Positions 9,769-19,919 of a DNA stretch of 64,000 nucleotides are shown here, piece after piece. Location: NCBI RefSeq assembly GCF_000969645.2, contig NZ_CP014222.1:2421740-2485739 (forward strand). The letters are read 5' to 3'. The stretch comes from Janthinobacterium sp. B9-8. GTDB lineage: Bacteria; Pseudomonadota; Gammaproteobacteria; Burkholderiales; Chitinibacteraceae. Position 1 is the first letter of the stretch, and each line of letters opens with the position of its first letter. The notes under the pieces are model-generated. The model made no database searches. It saw only the letters and a list, made by a program, of their open reading frames with translations, and had not been told where the DNA came from. The position numbers were made by a program, and so were the translations under genes.

Positions 9769-12225
9769 ATGGCTCCGCAAGAAATTTCTCTGGATGTATT
9801 ACTAGAAAAGTACGCCAAGGGCGAAGAAGCCTCGATTGCCGATGTGCAAGCGCGTGTCGCCAGTGCCTTGGCCAGCGTAGAGCAGCCTGATTTAAAAGCT
9901 TACTTCGAAGAGAAGTTTTTGTGGGCGCAGCAAAATGGCTTTGTACCGGCTGGCCGCATTAACTCTGCCGCGGGGATGGATTTACGCGCCACGCTGATCA
10001 ACTGCTTTGTGCAGCCGGTGGGCGATTCGGTTTCGGGCAGCACCGATGGCAAGCCAAGTATTTATACCGCGCTCTCTGATGCAGCAGAAACCATGCGTCG
10101 TGGCGGTGGTGTGGGCTACGATTTCTCGACAATTCGCCCTAAAGATTCGCTGGTACGCGGCACACGTTCGCGTGCTTCTGGCCCCGTTTCATTTATGCAG
10201 GTGTTTAATGCATCGTGCTCGACTGTTGAATCGGCTGGTGCACGGCGCGGTGCGCAGATGGGCGTGTTGCGCGGCGATCATCCGGATATTCTGGAATTTA
10301 TCCGCTCTAAAGATCAGGGTGGACTGACTAATTTTAATATCTCGATCGGCGTGACCGACGAGTTTATGGAAGCCGTTAACCAAGACAAAGACTTCTGCCT
10401 CGTGCACAAAGCCGAGCCTTGCGAAGAGAAGATCACAGCCGGCGCTTATCAGCGTGAAGACGGCCTGTGGGTACATCAAACCATCCGTGCACGCGAGTTG
10501 TGGGAAGAGGTGATGAAATCCACTTACGATCACGCCGAGCCGGGCATCTTATTTTTATCCCGCATGAATGCGGATAACAATCTGTATTACTGTGAAACTA
10601 TCGAAGCCACCAATCCTTGCGCCGAGCAGCCTTTGCCCGATTACGGCTGCTGCTGCCTAGGCTCGATCAACCTCACCCGCTTTGTCACATCGCCTTTTAG
10701 CAAAGAGGTGGGGTTTGATTTTGAAGGTTTCCAAGCTGTGGTCAGCATCGCCATTCGCATGCTAGACAATGTATTGGAAGCCACCGCTTGGCCGCTGCCA
10801 CAGCAAAAAGCCGAAGCCATGTCCAAACGCCGCATTGGTCTGGGCTATTTAGGCTTGGGTAGCACGCTGGTGATGATGGGCCTGCGCTACGATTCCGATG
10901 CTGGGCGTGCGCTTGCCCAAAAGATTTCAGAAATGATGCGCGATGCGGCTTATTTGGCATCGGTGGATTTAGCCAAAGAAAAAGGCGCATTCACGCTATT
11001 TGATAACACTCAATATCTAGCGGGTAACTTTGCCAAACGTCTGCCTAAGGCGATCCGTGCGGCGATTGCCAAGCATGGCCTGCGCAACTCGCATCTCTTA
11101 TCGATTGCCCCCACCGGCACCATTACGCTGGCCTTTGCGGACAACGCCTCTAACGGTATCGAGCCTGCTTTCTCCTGGGTTTACAACCGCAAAAAACGCA
11201 TGAGCGACGGCACAACGCAAACTTATGAAGTGGCCGATCACGCTTGGCGCTTGTATCGCCATATGGGCCACGATGTATCAGATGACAGCAAATTGCCTGA
11301 GCCTTTTGTCACCGCGCTGAATATGTCAGCTAGCGATCATATGAAAATGCTGGAAGTCGTGCAGCCCTTCGTTGATTCGGCAATTTCTAAAACGGTTAAT
11401 GTCCCCGCCGATTATCCCTACGCTGATTTCCAAAACCTCTATATGGATGCATGGCGTGCGGGGCTAAAAGGCCTAGCCACTTACCGCCCAAACAGTATTT
11501 TAGGCAGCGTGTTGTCAGTCGCTGAAGCGCCGGTTGCTGTGGCAGAAGAAGAGCAAATCCCCGATGATGATTTGCTGCGCAAGCAGTTTGATCGCCGCCC
11601 GAATGGCGATCTGGAATCGGTGACTTCTAAAGTGGCGTATATGACGTACGAAGGTAAGAAAGTGGTTTACCTCACCGTCAGCTTTATCCATATCACCGGC
11701 ATGGTGGGTGGCGAGTTGGTCACGATTGAGCGCCCATTTGAATTCTTTATGCCTGCCAGCCAAAAAAGCGAAGATCAACAGTGGATCACCGCCAGCATGC
11801 GCCTCTTATCCATGGCGGCACGCTCGGGCGGCTCGATCGCTAAATCGCTGGCCGATATGCGCGAAGTAAGCTGGGGCAAGGGCACAGTTCGTTGCGGCAT
11901 GATTAATAAGGAAGACGGCTCGCAAGCGCCTTTATTCCACGAATCTGAAGTGGCCGCGATTGGCTATGCCCTGCAGCAAATCCTCACCAAACGTGGCTTC
12001 TTAGATGCGTCCGGTAACCAAGTGCCTACCAAGCTACTTGCATCACGCTTTAAAAATAAACATATGGCCTACGTAATAGACGATAGCCAGTATGAAGCCC
12101 CTCTGGCCCCAGTAAACCCAATCGCCACCGGCAAAAAATGCCCGGAATGCGGGGCTTACGCCTTACAAAAAATCGACGGCTGCAGCCGCTGCGTATCCTG
12201 CGGCTTTGTTGGAGCGTGTGGTTGA
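9769..12225 (+). CDS. nrdJ: Adenosylcobalamin-dependent ribonucleotide reductase (class II)
   Basis: The 818-residue single-chain NrdJ reduces ribonucleoside diphosphates to deoxy forms with AdoCbl as radical source, with or without oxygen. Near the N-terminus [11 protein letters not shown] carries one redox Cys; [13 protein letters not shown] is the NxCxE finger loop with the thiyl-radical Cys. The segment from about residue 610 to 770 resembles the TSCPD domain, and the tail [10 protein letters not shown]...[14 protein letters not shown] is a Cys-rich zinc-ribbon-like redox tail. ATG 9769 (MAPQEISLD) has TAGGAA eight bases upstream and was preferred over an in-frame ATG at 9730. No nrdAB is visible in the window. 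Confidence 0.93.
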   Translation: MAPQEISLDVLLEKYAKGEEASIADVQARVASALASVEQPDLKAYFEEKFLWAQQNGFVPAGRINSAAGMDLRATLINCFVQPVGDSVSGSTDGKPSIYTALSDAAETMRRGGGVGYDFSTIRPKDSLVRGTRSRASGPVSFMQVFNASCSTVESAGARRGAQMGVLRGDHPDILEFIRSKDQGGLTNFNISIGVTDEFMEAVNQDKDFCLVHKAEPCEEKITAGAYQREDGLWVHQTIRARELWEEVMKSTYDHAEPGILFLSRMNADNNLYYCETIEATNPCAEQPLPDYGCCCLGSINLTRFVTSPFSKEVGFDFEGFQAVVSIAIRMLDNVLEATAWPLPQQKAEAMSKRRIGLGYLGLGSTLVMMGLRYDSDAGRALAQKISEMMRDAAYLASVDLAKEKGAFTLFDNTQYLAGNFAKRLPKAIRAAIAKHGLRNSHLLSIAPTGTITLAFADNASNGIEPAFSWVYNRKKRMSDGTTQTYEVADHAWRLYRHMGHDVSDDSKLPEPFVTALNMSASDHMKMLEVVQPFVDSAISKTVNVPADYPYADFQNLYMDAWRAGLKGLATYRPNSILGSVLSVAEAPVAVAEEEQIPDDDLLRKQFDRRPNGDLESVTSKVAYMTYEGKKVVYLTVSFIHITGMVGGELVTIERPFEFFMPASQKSEDQQWITASMRLLSMAARSGGSIAKSLADMREVSWGKGTVRCGMINKEDGSQAPLFHESEVAAIGYALQQILTKRGFLDASGNQVPTKLLASRFKNKHMAYVIDDSQYEAPLAPVNPIATGKKCPECGAYALQKIDGCSRCVSCGFVGACG

Positions 12226-12246
12226 TCTAGATAATCTGTAAGCATT

Positions 12247-12298
12247 AAAAGGCCCGCTATTTGCCAAGAAATTGGTTAAATAGTGGGCCTTTTTTTGT
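12247..12298 (+). terminator. Intrinsic terminator of nrdJ
   Basis: AAAAGGCCCGCTATTT pairs with AAATAGTGGGCCTTTTTTT (one mismatch); the loop itself contains a CCAA/TTGG mini-stem. It ends in seven T and lies about 20 bases after the nrdJ stop. Confidence 0.88.
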
Positions 12299-12369
12299 GC
12301 CCTATTTTTAGATTTAGGGGATGTTTGGGAGGAAAAACCCAATCATCTCAACTTAAGGAAATGTTTTTC

Positions 12370-12772
12370 GTAGGGCGGGTGAAACCCCATACGCGCTAAC
12401 CAAATTGTTTTTTCATTAGAAAACAGCGAAAAAACACAATAACCACGCTCTTCGCATAGGGCTTAAAAATCCCCTTGAAACACGCCGGAGCGAGGAACAA
12501 GCGGGGCGGGGTTTCGGCCAGGGAGCGAGGAACGAGCCAATCCCGCCTGCCGCCGACTCGATTGTCCGCAGCGCAGGGGCTTTCGTGTTTCGTGGGGTCG
12601 CCTTCTTTGGCTTCGTTTCTTGGCGAAGCAAGAAAGGAAGGCCCCGCGGTGGCTAACCGCTCCAAAATCAACCTGCCGAAGGCACTAAAAAGATCTTTTT
12701 GACTTTGGTTAACGCGTATGGGCTGAAACCCGCGAGCGATGCTGAAAAATACGCGGGTTTCACCCGCCCTAC
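12370..12772. repeat. Composite palindromic element (family B split by a GC-rich block)
   Basis: The left end GTAGGGCGGGTGAAACC (12370-12386) and right end GGTTTCACCCGCCCTAC (to 12772) are the termini of family B. Inside, CCCATACGCGCTAACC (12386-12401) is mirrored by GGTTAACGCGTATGGG (12707-12722), forming a second inverted repeat with one mismatch. It bounds a block of about 300 bases that includes a hairpin CCTTCTTTGGCTTCG...CGAAGCAAGAAAGGAAGG. Several open frames cross the block (for example SFLASPRNEAKEGDP), but such frames are a by-product of a dispersed non-coding repeat in betaproteobacteria, as far as I know; no gene is called. This accounts for most of the 12.3-12.86 kb gap. Confidence 0.7.
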
Positions 12773-12858
12773 AGAAGATGCAATACATGTCAAAAACATC
12801 GCTTTATGCCTATAAAACTACCTTTGCTCTCGATCAAACCCTCGGTCATCACGTAACT

Positions 12859-13455
12859 CTAAGCGCAAGCCAGCTCAAAAATTGGGGCGAGCGTAGATAA
12901 AACAGCTTCTATTGCGGCGGTGGTTTTATCGCTCAGCGCATCCAGCGATTCGGCCTCTTGTGTCAAGAAATCATGGCTTAAAACAGGCAAACCATCGCCT
13001 AGAGCCTTGCGGTCCTTTTTGTGCTTGGCTTCAATGGCGGCGGCTCTTTCTAAGCTAGCCGCTAGCTCTGGATGGCTGGCTTGGATTGCACGAAGCACAA
13101 AGAGCTGGCCGCCCTTGCCTTCACACTTATCTTGCTTTAACAACAGCGCAGCGCCGACTAGGCGATGGGCTTTATCCATGCAGGCCGTAAGGCGGCACAA
13201 AAAATATTCTTCGTGGTAACGATAAATGGCTGCAGCATTGGCCACGCTTGGCGAGATATCACGAACAAACGCCACGGCAAGACGCATGGTTTGTACGTCA
13301 TGCTCTAGCTCCTTGATTTTAATCAGCAAGGCATGAGCATAAGTCTCTTTAGGGCTAGCCTTAAAACGCTGGCCTTCATCAACAGACTTCAGCATGGCTT
13401 GGTAAGAGGCCCAATAGGGGCGAAGACTTTGCAAAGCAGGGTGTTCGTTCAGCAT
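12859..13455 (-). CDS. Uncharacterised helical protein
   Basis: A 198-residue, probably cytoplasmic, all-helical protein with no signal peptide. It has an early YWASYQAMLKS, a KIKELEHDVQTMR heptad-like stretch and an Ala-rich C-terminal half (ERAAAIEAKHKKDRK). The composition is reminiscent of HEPN-like or other helical bundles, but I cannot assign a family. A TTG start at 13503 would add 16 residues; ATG 13455 was chosen because the extension has no ribosome site and overlaps the phoX terminator region. It follows phoX on the same strand but a terminator separates them. Confidence 0.65.
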   Translation of the reverse strand: MLNEHPALQSLRPYWASYQAMLKSVDEGQRFKASPKETYAHALLIKIKELEHDVQTMRLAVAFVRDISPSVANAAAIYRYHEEYFLCRLTACMDKAHRLVGAALLLKQDKCEGKGGQLFVLRAIQASHPELAASLERAAAIEAKHKKDRKALGDGLPVLSHDFLTQEAESLDALSDKTTAAIEAVLSTLAPIFELACA

Positions 13456-13504
13456 GGGTTCTTCGAGAATGCGTAAAGCGGTGATTATCCCAGATAATGC
13501 CAAA

Positions 13505-13547
13505 CAATAAAAAAGCCAAATGAATTAGAAAATCTAATCCATTTGGC
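13505..13547 (-). terminator. Intrinsic terminator of phoX
   Basis: GCCAAATGAATTAGA (13515-13529) pairs with TCTAATCCATTTGGC (13533-13547) with one mismatch. On the minus strand it is followed by a T-rich run (complement of AATAAAAAA). Confidence 0.8.
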
Positions 13548-13596
13548 TTGTTTGATACGCTTGGTAAGACTCAGCGTTTAAGATGACTAGCGAAGA

Positions 13597-15837
13597 TTAA
13601 GAACCAATACGGCCGCCATCATTTTTAGTAATCACGATCGTGGCAGAGCGTGGGCGCTTACCTGCACCGTAGCCTGCATTAGCTGGCCATTGACTGGTGT
13701 ATTTAGTTGGATCCGCAATATTTGCTAATGCAGTACCTTCACCCGGATGCTGGATATTGATAAAGATCGCCTTGCCATCCGGTGTTTCACACAGGCCGGT
13801 GATTTCGCAATCTTTTGGGCCAACCAAGAAACGTTTTAGCTTATCTGCTGCAGGCGCTGCACCAACCTGTGTGACCACATCCAGCTTCGTACCGTCTTTC
13901 TTAGTGTGGCTCAGTGTTTTAGCCGCGCCATCGCCTACCTTGCCCGGAATCGCTGCCAACATCATGCAGTTAGTCACATCAGTGTAAGCGCCATCATCGG
14001 TCTGAATCCAACAAATACCAGTATTTGGGCTGAATGCCAAACCATCCGGGCTAGAGAAGTCTTGATCATCAGTCAGGTTAGATAGATTAATCAGGCCCTT
14101 GTCTGCGTCGGCTTCTGCACCAAACAAGTAAACATCCCAGATAAATGCGCCTACTGTTGCGCCTTCTTTTGTGCGCAGAATATGGCCATTTGGATTGCCC
14201 GTGCCTTTAACACCATCAACGTCTGCATAAGCACGTGGGTTGGCATTATCTGGTAGCAGCTGAGATGAGCCCGTTGCATCCACATTACGATTACTGTTAT
14301 TAGTCAGGGTTTGATAGAACTCACCTGTTACTGGGTTAACGCCGCCCCACTCAGGGCGATCCATCTTGGTAGCACCTACTGCATCACCAGCCAAGCGTGT
14401 GTTCACACAAATATCGGCCAAGTCAGCAAATTTATAGCCAGCAAAAGCGGCAATCTTGGCATTAGACATCGACAGCTCTACCCACTCACCCGTGCCATCA
14501 GCATTAAATTTAGCCACATATAAAGTACCTTCATCCAGATACTTATCACCTGTTGCCATGCGATCAGCTGGGTTGGCATCTGCCGCAACCCATAAGGCTT
14601 TAGACACAAACTTGTACATATATTCATTGCGCGAATCATCGCCCATATACACAGTCAGTGGCTTGCCTACAGCAGGAATACCAAATGCTGCGCTTTCATG
14701 AGCAAAACGGCCTAATGCGCTGCGTTTTTTCAATGCTTTAGTTTTGTCATAGGCGTCCATCTCAATGATGTAGCCTTGACCGTTTAATTCATTGCGATAG
14801 TCATCGCTGCCATTGGTAGATGCACCTGTCTTGCTGATATTCCAGCGTGCGTATTGATCAAGCGTACCGCCGGTCTCCCAACCATGGCGTGAAGAACTAC
14901 CTGCATTACGGCCATAACGCTTGAGCGAAGTCACGCTCTTATCGTTAGCACGGGCCGTATCGTCGCTTGCAACACGGAAGAAATAGCCAGCCCAGTTTTC
15001 TTCACCAGACAGGAAAGTGCCCCAAGGCGTTTTACCCGTACCGCAGTTATTAATCGTGCCACGAGTTTTTGTAGCATCTGCCGAGTATTTGGTGATCAAG
15101 AGCGCATTGCCGCGCGCCGGGCCAGCAATCTCTACTGGGGTCAACGGCGTAACACGGCGGTTAAATGCCGAGCTTTGTACCGTGGCCCATTTTTTATCAG
15201 CCACTTTGACTTCCACAACCGACAAGCCATGGATAGCTACTTCTTTATCTACTTCAGCAGCCGGGCGTGGCAGGGTCGTTGTACCGCCATTGGCATGAAT
15301 AAAGTGCGATGAAAGTTTTGAATCGGTAGTCGCTTCATGGTTCATCGCCAGCAGCGCACGATCAGCAGCAGATACAGACGGCTTGCCAGCCGCATCCAGA
15401 CCAAAGTATTCCATACCATCATGGTGATCACCGGCGCGATTATCAAAATCGCCATCCGTACCATCATTTTTGTACGCTGGAGTGGCGGCAGTCAGCGGAT
15501 CACCCAGAGCATAAATAATTTGTGCACTATAACCCGTCGGAATCACTACTTTATCCAGCAAGCTTTTACCCACAGCGGTAAAGCCAAGTGCTGCCAATAC
15601 CGGATTCAAAGGAGTAGGCGGCGTAGTTGGTGACACAGGAGCAGTAACAACATCATCGCTATCACTCAAACTACAGCCTGTCAGCCCCAAGCCCATTCCG
15701 CCAACCACTGCAGCGCCTGACAAGCTCATTCCTAAGAACCCACGACGGCTCATCACCCTTTGCTCAAGGATAGAATCGAAAGTCGGATTACAGGAGTGGT
15801 TAGAATTTTCTTCGTTGAAATTATTAGACTTGGACAT
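13597..15837 (-). CDS. phoX: PhoX-family alkaline phosphatase, Tat-exported
   Basis: PhoX enzymes are calcium/iron-dependent phosphomonoesterases that release phosphate outside the cytoplasm. The 746-residue product starts MSKSNNFNEENSNHSC and has a twin-arginine motif MSRRGFLGM (Arg31-Arg32), then a hydrophobic Ala/Gly stretch and LTGCSLSD, so it may be a Tat-dependent lipoprotein (Cys54). The mature part has GDHHDGMEYFG, EAAT-like MNHEATT, and the C-terminal IFINIQHPGEG and RPRSATIVI motifs typical of this family (PF05787). The frame is open to 15966, but ATG 15837 fits the Tat signal and leaves the PhoB-like box (15881-15914) upstream. Confidence 0.9.
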   Translation of the reverse strand: MSKSNNFNEENSNHSCNPTFDSILEQRVMSRRGFLGMSLSGAAVVGGMGLGLTGCSLSDSDDVVTAPVSPTTPPTPLNPVLAALGFTAVGKSLLDKVVIPTGYSAQIIYALGDPLTAATPAYKNDGTDGDFDNRAGDHHDGMEYFGLDAAGKPSVSAADRALLAMNHEATTDSKLSSHFIHANGGTTTLPRPAAEVDKEVAIHGLSVVEVKVADKKWATVQSSAFNRRVTPLTPVEIAGPARGNALLITKYSADATKTRGTINNCGTGKTPWGTFLSGEENWAGYFFRVASDDTARANDKSVTSLKRYGRNAGSSSRHGWETGGTLDQYARWNISKTGASTNGSDDYRNELNGQGYIIEMDAYDKTKALKKRSALGRFAHESAAFGIPAVGKPLTVYMGDDSRNEYMYKFVSKALWVAADANPADRMATGDKYLDEGTLYVAKFNADGTGEWVELSMSNAKIAAFAGYKFADLADICVNTRLAGDAVGATKMDRPEWGGVNPVTGEFYQTLTNNSNRNVDATGSSQLLPDNANPRAYADVDGVKGTGNPNGHILRTKEGATVGAFIWDVYLFGAEADADKGLINLSNLTDDQDFSSPDGLAFSPNTGICWIQTDDGAYTDVTNCMMLAAIPGKVGDGAAKTLSHTKKDGTKLDVVTQVGAAPAADKLKRFLVGPKDCEITGLCETPDGKAIFINIQHPGEGTALANIADPTKYTSQWPANAGYGAGKRPRSATIVITKNDGGRIGS

Positions 15838-15880
15838 GGAATCTCGCCTGCTCGGTGAAAAAGCCCACACTCTAAAGCCC

Positions 15881-15914
15881 AAATATGACATTTTTACGTT
15901 AGAAATATGACAAA
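15881..15914 (-). promoter_or_regulatory. PhoB-box-like site upstream of phoX
   Basis: On the minus strand two TGTCATATTT half-sites lie 22 bases apart, i.e. two 11-base turns, with a degenerate unit (CTAACGTAAAA) between them. The Pho box is known as direct TGTCAT repeats with 11-base periodicity replacing the -35. A TTTAGAGT hexamer region about ten bases further downstream could be the -10. The site is 44 bases before the phoX start, so phosphate-starvation control is likely. Confidence 0.65.
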
Positions 15915-16167
15915 CAAAAGAAAGGGCTTCCAGCTGTAAGGCAAGAGAGCAAAGCAGCGCCAGCAAACCTTACCTTTTCAAACCGATACAATGCCTCAAG
16001 CGCAGAAATGCTCATGGCGCTTTGCTCGCAGTAAGGCCAGCCCCTGATGCGCACAGATTTAATTAAAGAAGCGAATCGCTTTTTAAAAAATAATACAAAA
16101 AAACCACCGCCCCTTTTAGGCAAAATTTTTAGCTGCTCGTACGATATGTGATGGCATCACTTCTTCC

Positions 16168-16947
16168 TTACTGATTTTTCACTTCTTTCAACCAGCCAAT
16201 TTCCTGCGCGGTTTTCTCGCCAATTAATGTGCGGCTTAAATCTTCTGGAATTTTTGCCAATACTTCACTCAGTGGAATTCTACCGCCCATTATTTCTGCA
16301 TAGCCTTGAGGATAGCGCGGTGCTTTATCCGGCTCGGCAAAGCCATCTGGATAAAGAGGCAGATTGCTATTTAAATCGTATTTATCGGTAGCATTCAGTG
16401 TATGCAGCAGCTCGTGTCCCACAATCACTAAGTTTTGCTTGGCATATGCTTTAGCCGCAAATAAATTAATCCGCCCAATGCGGCCTTTATTCAGCGCAGT
16501 AGAATGGCTGAGTTGCGGATGCGTGGTCGGGTCGTAATACAATAAATACAGACGAATATCCGGTGGCACGCTGACTTTAGGGCTGTTATTCCAGGCAAAA
16601 TATCTGAATTTCAAACTCCAAAGCATCGTATTTAAAATATGGCCATCGCTCGGCGGCACAGGGGGAATCTCTTTCACTTCTCCCCCCAATTGAAATTCAA
16701 AGGGTCGGTGTATATTCAGCTGATATTGCTTAGCCTCTGCGGCAAAATATTGCGTTAAAGGCTCAAAATCATCTTTATTTAAGCTCTGCAAATAAGCACT
16801 TACTTCAGCACTACCGCTTACATTCACCGGATATACGGCCACATATAAGTTTTTCTTCCATTCCAGCACACCTTTATCCAGCCACGTGAATTGCGCCACC
16901 TTAGCCAGAATCAGCAATAAAATCACGATTCTTATCTTCTTCCACAT
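16168..16947 (-). CDS. Membrane-anchored putative zinc metallopeptidase (HELLH)
   Basis: A 259-residue protein with one N-terminal hydrophobic segment (about 6-22, IRIVILLLILAKVAQF) and a periplasmic remainder. VIVGHELLHTLNATDKYD contains the HExxH zinc motif (His178, Glu179, His182), and Asp188 could be the third ligand by analogy with other zincins; this is inference. It ends GEKTAQEIGWLKEVKNQ. I do not recognise a named family. The gene stands alone between the phoX promoter region and the divergent small membrane protein gene. Confidence 0.7.
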   Translation of the reverse strand: MWKKIRIVILLLILAKVAQFTWLDKGVLEWKKNLYVAVYPVNVSGSAEVSAYLQSLNKDDFEPLTQYFAAEAKQYQLNIHRPFEFQLGGEVKEIPPVPPSDGHILNTMLWSLKFRYFAWNNSPKVSVPPDIRLYLLYYDPTTHPQLSHSTALNKGRIGRINLFAAKAYAKQNLVIVGHELLHTLNATDKYDLNSNLPLYPDGFAEPDKAPRYPQGYAEIMGGRIPLSEVLAKIPEDLSRTLIGEKTAQEIGWLKEVKNQ

Positions 16948-17234
16948 ACAAAGCCTGTTTTTTATTAAAAAAGGAGCAAAGCAAAATAAGCTTTACATTC
17001 ATATTTATTGCAGCAGCCATTCTTCAAAACGCACGGGCTGGCGTCTGGCATGCAATGATAAAACACCCTGATTAAGTCTTTTCACGGCAATAGTAAGCTA
17101 AATAGGTGGATCATTTACGATTGATCCAATAAGCAGCGGCAAAGCTGCCATATCAAGCATGGCCCCGGCTCCACTACAATCATTGCCTTTTACCTACACA
17201 TCCTGATACACGCAAGATGCCAACAGGCCCCAAT

Positions 17235-17579
17235 ATGGATCAAAGCTCCTTTTTTCTAAAAACCATCGCCCTATTCACCGCCACCGCCATTGCAGAAATC
17301 ATTGGCTGCTACCTGCCTTATCTATGGCTGCGTAAGGGTGGATCAGTGTTTTTATTACTGCCAGCCGCACTCAGCTTAATGATTTTTGTTTGGCTACTGA
17401 CTTTGCACCCCGCAGCAAGTGGCCGTGTTTATGCCGCTTACGGTGGTGTTTATGTCTGTATGGCGGTGCTATGGCTTTGGCTGGCAGACGGCATTATGCC
17501 GGATCGCTGGGATATTATCGGCAGCCTAATTAGCTTAATTGGCATGGCGGTCATTTTGCTCGCCCCCAGAGCAAATTAA
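17235..17579 (+). CDS. YnfA/UPF0060-family small membrane protein
   Basis: A 114-residue four-helix inner-membrane protein. The segments [39 protein letters not shown] and [21 protein letters not shown] and a last helix near [15 protein letters not shown] match the SMR-like UPF0060 family (E. coli YnfA). Function is uncertain; some members have been linked to small-molecule efflux. ATG 17217 would add six residues; 17235 brings the start closer to the usual length and follows an AGG. Alone between divergent neighbours. Confidence 0.85.
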   Translation: MDQSSFFLKTIALFTATAIAEIIGCYLPYLWLRKGGSVFLLLPAALSLMIFVWLLTLHPAASGRVYAAYGGVYVCMAVLWLWLADGIMPDRWDIIGSLISLIGMAVILLAPRAN

Positions 17580-17712
17580 ATCAAGCGCCATTCGTTTTAT
17601 GCCGAATAAATATAACCTTATCCAGCACTTCCCTATTAAGCAAGATATTGAGTAATATCATCATTATAAAAGCACTCACTGCTAATATCATTCTTTGTGG
17701 AGGTTTTATCTG

Positions 17713-19128
17713 ATGAAAAACGTTAGAATCGAGCACGATTTATTAGGCGAAAAAGAAGTTCCCTTTGATGCTTACTATGGTATTCACACCCAACGTGCCA
17801 TAGAAAACTTCAAGATATCGCAAGCCAAGATCAGCGATAACCCCATTATGGTAAAAGCATTAGCCAAAACAAAAAAAGCCTGCGCCTTGGCCAATGGTGA
17901 AATTGGCACCATAGAAAAGAAAATTTCAGAGGCGATTGCTAAAGCCTGCGATGAAATCATTAACAATAACCGCTGCTTAGATCAATTCCCCAGTGATGTA
18001 TTTCAAGGCGGTGCAGGCACTTCGGTGAATATGAATGCCAATGAAGTCATTGCCAATTTAGCCTTAGAATTACAAGGCCATGCTAAAGGCGAATATCAAT
18101 TTATTCACCCCAACGACCACGTAAATAAATGCCAATCGACTAATGATGCCTACCCAACCGCATTCAGAGTGGCCCTGTACGAGCACCTGCTGATTTTAAT
18201 GCAGCATATGGAAACACTGCAGCAAGGCTTTATTGTTAAATCGATTGAATTTAAAAATGTGCTTAAAATGGGCCGCACCCAGCTGCAAGACGCAGTGCCC
18301 ATGTCTTTAGGCCAGGAATTTCACGCCTTCGCCACCTTAATCAAAGAAGATATTCGCCTCATTGGGCAAATTAAAAATCTATTGCTCGAAATTAACCTAG
18401 GCGCTACCGCCATTGGCACAGGCATTAATGCCCCCGCCGAATACCGTGCAATTGCGGTAAAAAAACTCTGCGAAATCACCGGCTATGCCTTTACTTCATC
18501 CGAAGATTTAATTGAAGCCACGTCTGATTGCGGCGCTTATGTGATGGTTTCTAGTGTATTAAAACGCACCGCCACTAAGCTATCGATGATATGCAATGAT
18601 TTACGCCTATTATCATCCGGCCCGCGGGCAGGCTTAAAAGAAATCAATCTGCCCGAATTACAAGCTGGCTCTAGCATTATGCCCGCCAAAGTAAACCCAG
18701 TGATGCCAGAAGTGGTGAATCAAGTTTGCTTTAAAGTAATTGGCAATGATTTGACCATTACCCTAGCGGCAGAAGCAGGGCAATTGCAACTCAATGTGAT
18801 GGAGCCAGTGATTGCATCGTCCTTATTTGAATCCATTCATTTACTACAAAACGCCATGCTGGGGCTAAAAGAAAAATGCATCGATGGCATTAGCGCCAAT
18901 GTAGAAACCTGCCGCCGCAATGTACTCAATAGCATCGCCATTGTGACCTACCTCGATCCCGTATTAGGCCATGCAAAATGCGATGAAATTGGCAAGATTT
19001 GCGCGCAAACAGGGCAAACCGTGATCGAAGTGTGCTTAGAGAAAAAACTACTTAGCCAAGCACAATTAAACGATATCTTCTCAAATGAAAACCTGCTTAA
19101 TCCGCAGTATTTGGGTAAGCGGTATTGA
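17713..19128 (+). CDS. aspA: Aspartate ammonia-lyase
   Basis: Aspartase converts L-aspartate to fumarate plus ammonia. The 471-residue protein starts [17 protein letters not shown] and carries the superfamily's substrate-binding segments THVN-like [27 protein letters not shown] and the signature loop [15 protein letters not shown]. These fit aspartase rather than fumarase C ([14 protein letters not shown] at the N-terminus is AspA-like). A strong GGAGG lies nine bases before ATG 17713; the in-frame start at 17695 lacks one. Monocistronic with its own terminator. Confidence 0.92.
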   Translation: MKNVRIEHDLLGEKEVPFDAYYGIHTQRAIENFKISQAKISDNPIMVKALAKTKKACALANGEIGTIEKKISEAIAKACDEIINNNRCLDQFPSDVFQGGAGTSVNMNANEVIANLALELQGHAKGEYQFIHPNDHVNKCQSTNDAYPTAFRVALYEHLLILMQHMETLQQGFIVKSIEFKNVLKMGRTQLQDAVPMSLGQEFHAFATLIKEDIRLIGQIKNLLLEINLGATAIGTGINAPAEYRAIAVKKLCEITGYAFTSSEDLIEATSDCGAYVMVSSVLKRTATKLSMICNDLRLLSSGPRAGLKEINLPELQAGSSIMPAKVNPVMPEVVNQVCFKVIGNDLTITLAAEAGQLQLNVMEPVIASSLFESIHLLQNAMLGLKEKCIDGISANVETCRRNVLNSIAIVTYLDPVLGHAKCDEIGKICAQTGQTVIEVCLEKKLLSQAQLNDIFSNENLLNPQYLGKRY

Positions 19129-19160
19129 TCCTATTAAAGCCTTAATACCAAGGCCTAGAT

Positions 19161-19198
19161 AAAAAACCCCAATTCTAATTAATAAGATTGGGGTTTTA
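19161..19198 (+). terminator. Intrinsic terminator of aspA
   Basis: AAAAACCCCAAT pairs with ATTGGGGTTTT across an A/T-rich loop, and a T-rich tail follows. It lies about 30 bases after the aspA stop. Confidence 0.85.
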
Positions 19199-19263
19199 TT
19201 TTGAAATATGGTGCAAGCCACAGTGACCAAGCTGAAAGCAAATTAAAAGTGGGCAAAAACCAC

Positions 19264-19287
19264 AAAACAGAACGATCGTTCTGTTTT
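19264..19287. promoter_or_regulatory. 24-bp perfect palindrome, probable TetR-type operator
   Basis: AAAACAGAACGATCGTTCTG followed by TTTT is a perfect palindrome about 75 bases before the VOC-family gene. The AGAACGATCGTTCT core is the kind of site bound by TetR/AcrR-family dimers. No TetR gene is next to it in the window, so the regulator must be encoded elsewhere. Confidence 0.6.
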
Positions 19288-19360
19288 AATTGGCGACCCA
19301 ATTGATTCATGCCATACTCCATAGCACATCTTTGATTAAACATCGTGTAAGGAGCAAGTC

Positions 19361-19747
19361 ATGCAAAACTATGTCACTTTGGGTGCCAATAATCATGAAG
19401 CATCATGCGTTTTCTACGATGCGGTATTAGCCACCATCAATTGGCGCTCCCATATGAACTTCCCCGGCTGGAAGGCATATTCGAGTGAAGGGCTGGGTGA
19501 AGGCTTGATTGTTTGGGTAGCCAAACCATTCAACTCAGAGCCTGCCACGGCGGGCAATGGGGCGATGGTCGGCTTTGCCGCTAGCTCACGCGAGCAAGTC
19601 GATGCCTTTTATGCTGCTGCTATTGCCAACGGCGGAACGGACGAAGGCGCTCCCGGACTGCGCCCTTATGGCCCCAATTGGTATGCCGCTTATGTGCGAG
19701 ATTCCGTAGGCAATAAATTAGCCATTGTTTGCACAGAGGCGGTCTGA
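19361..19747 (+). CDS. VOC-family (glyoxalase/bleomycin-resistance fold) protein
   Basis: A 128-residue cytoplasmic protein. YVTLGANNHEASCVFYDAVL at the N-terminus and GPNWYAAYVRDSVGNKLAIVC at the C-terminus are the paired beta-alpha-beta-beta-beta motifs of the vicinal-oxygen-chelate fold. The start ATG 19361 follows AAGGAGC. Members range from glyoxalases to dioxygenases to antibiotic binders, so the substrate is unknown. The palindrome upstream suggests inducible control, perhaps by an electrophile or drug. Confidence 0.85.
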   Translation: MQNYVTLGANNHEASCVFYDAVLATINWRSHMNFPGWKAYSSEGLGEGLIVWVAKPFNSEPATAGNGAMVGFAASSREQVDAFYAAAIANGGTDEGAPGLRPYGPNWYAAYVRDSVGNKLAIVCTEAV

Positions 19748-19919
19748 GTTTGAAACGCTTATAGCGTATTCACCTTTAGAGCGTAATCAACCTATTTTTT
19801 TAACAGACCTTATTACGCTATGACCATATTGAATTGATAGGAAAAATGTTGGGTTGGGTTGGGTGGAGGGGGTGAATTGGTTTGGCGTACTGCGCTTCGC
19901 TTCGAGTACACCTACGACG

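Noticed and set aside
12396..12788. Overlapping open frames of 70-130 codons on both strands
   Set aside because: They lie inside a palindromic/dispersed repeat; their reading frames follow from the repeat and not from protein coding.
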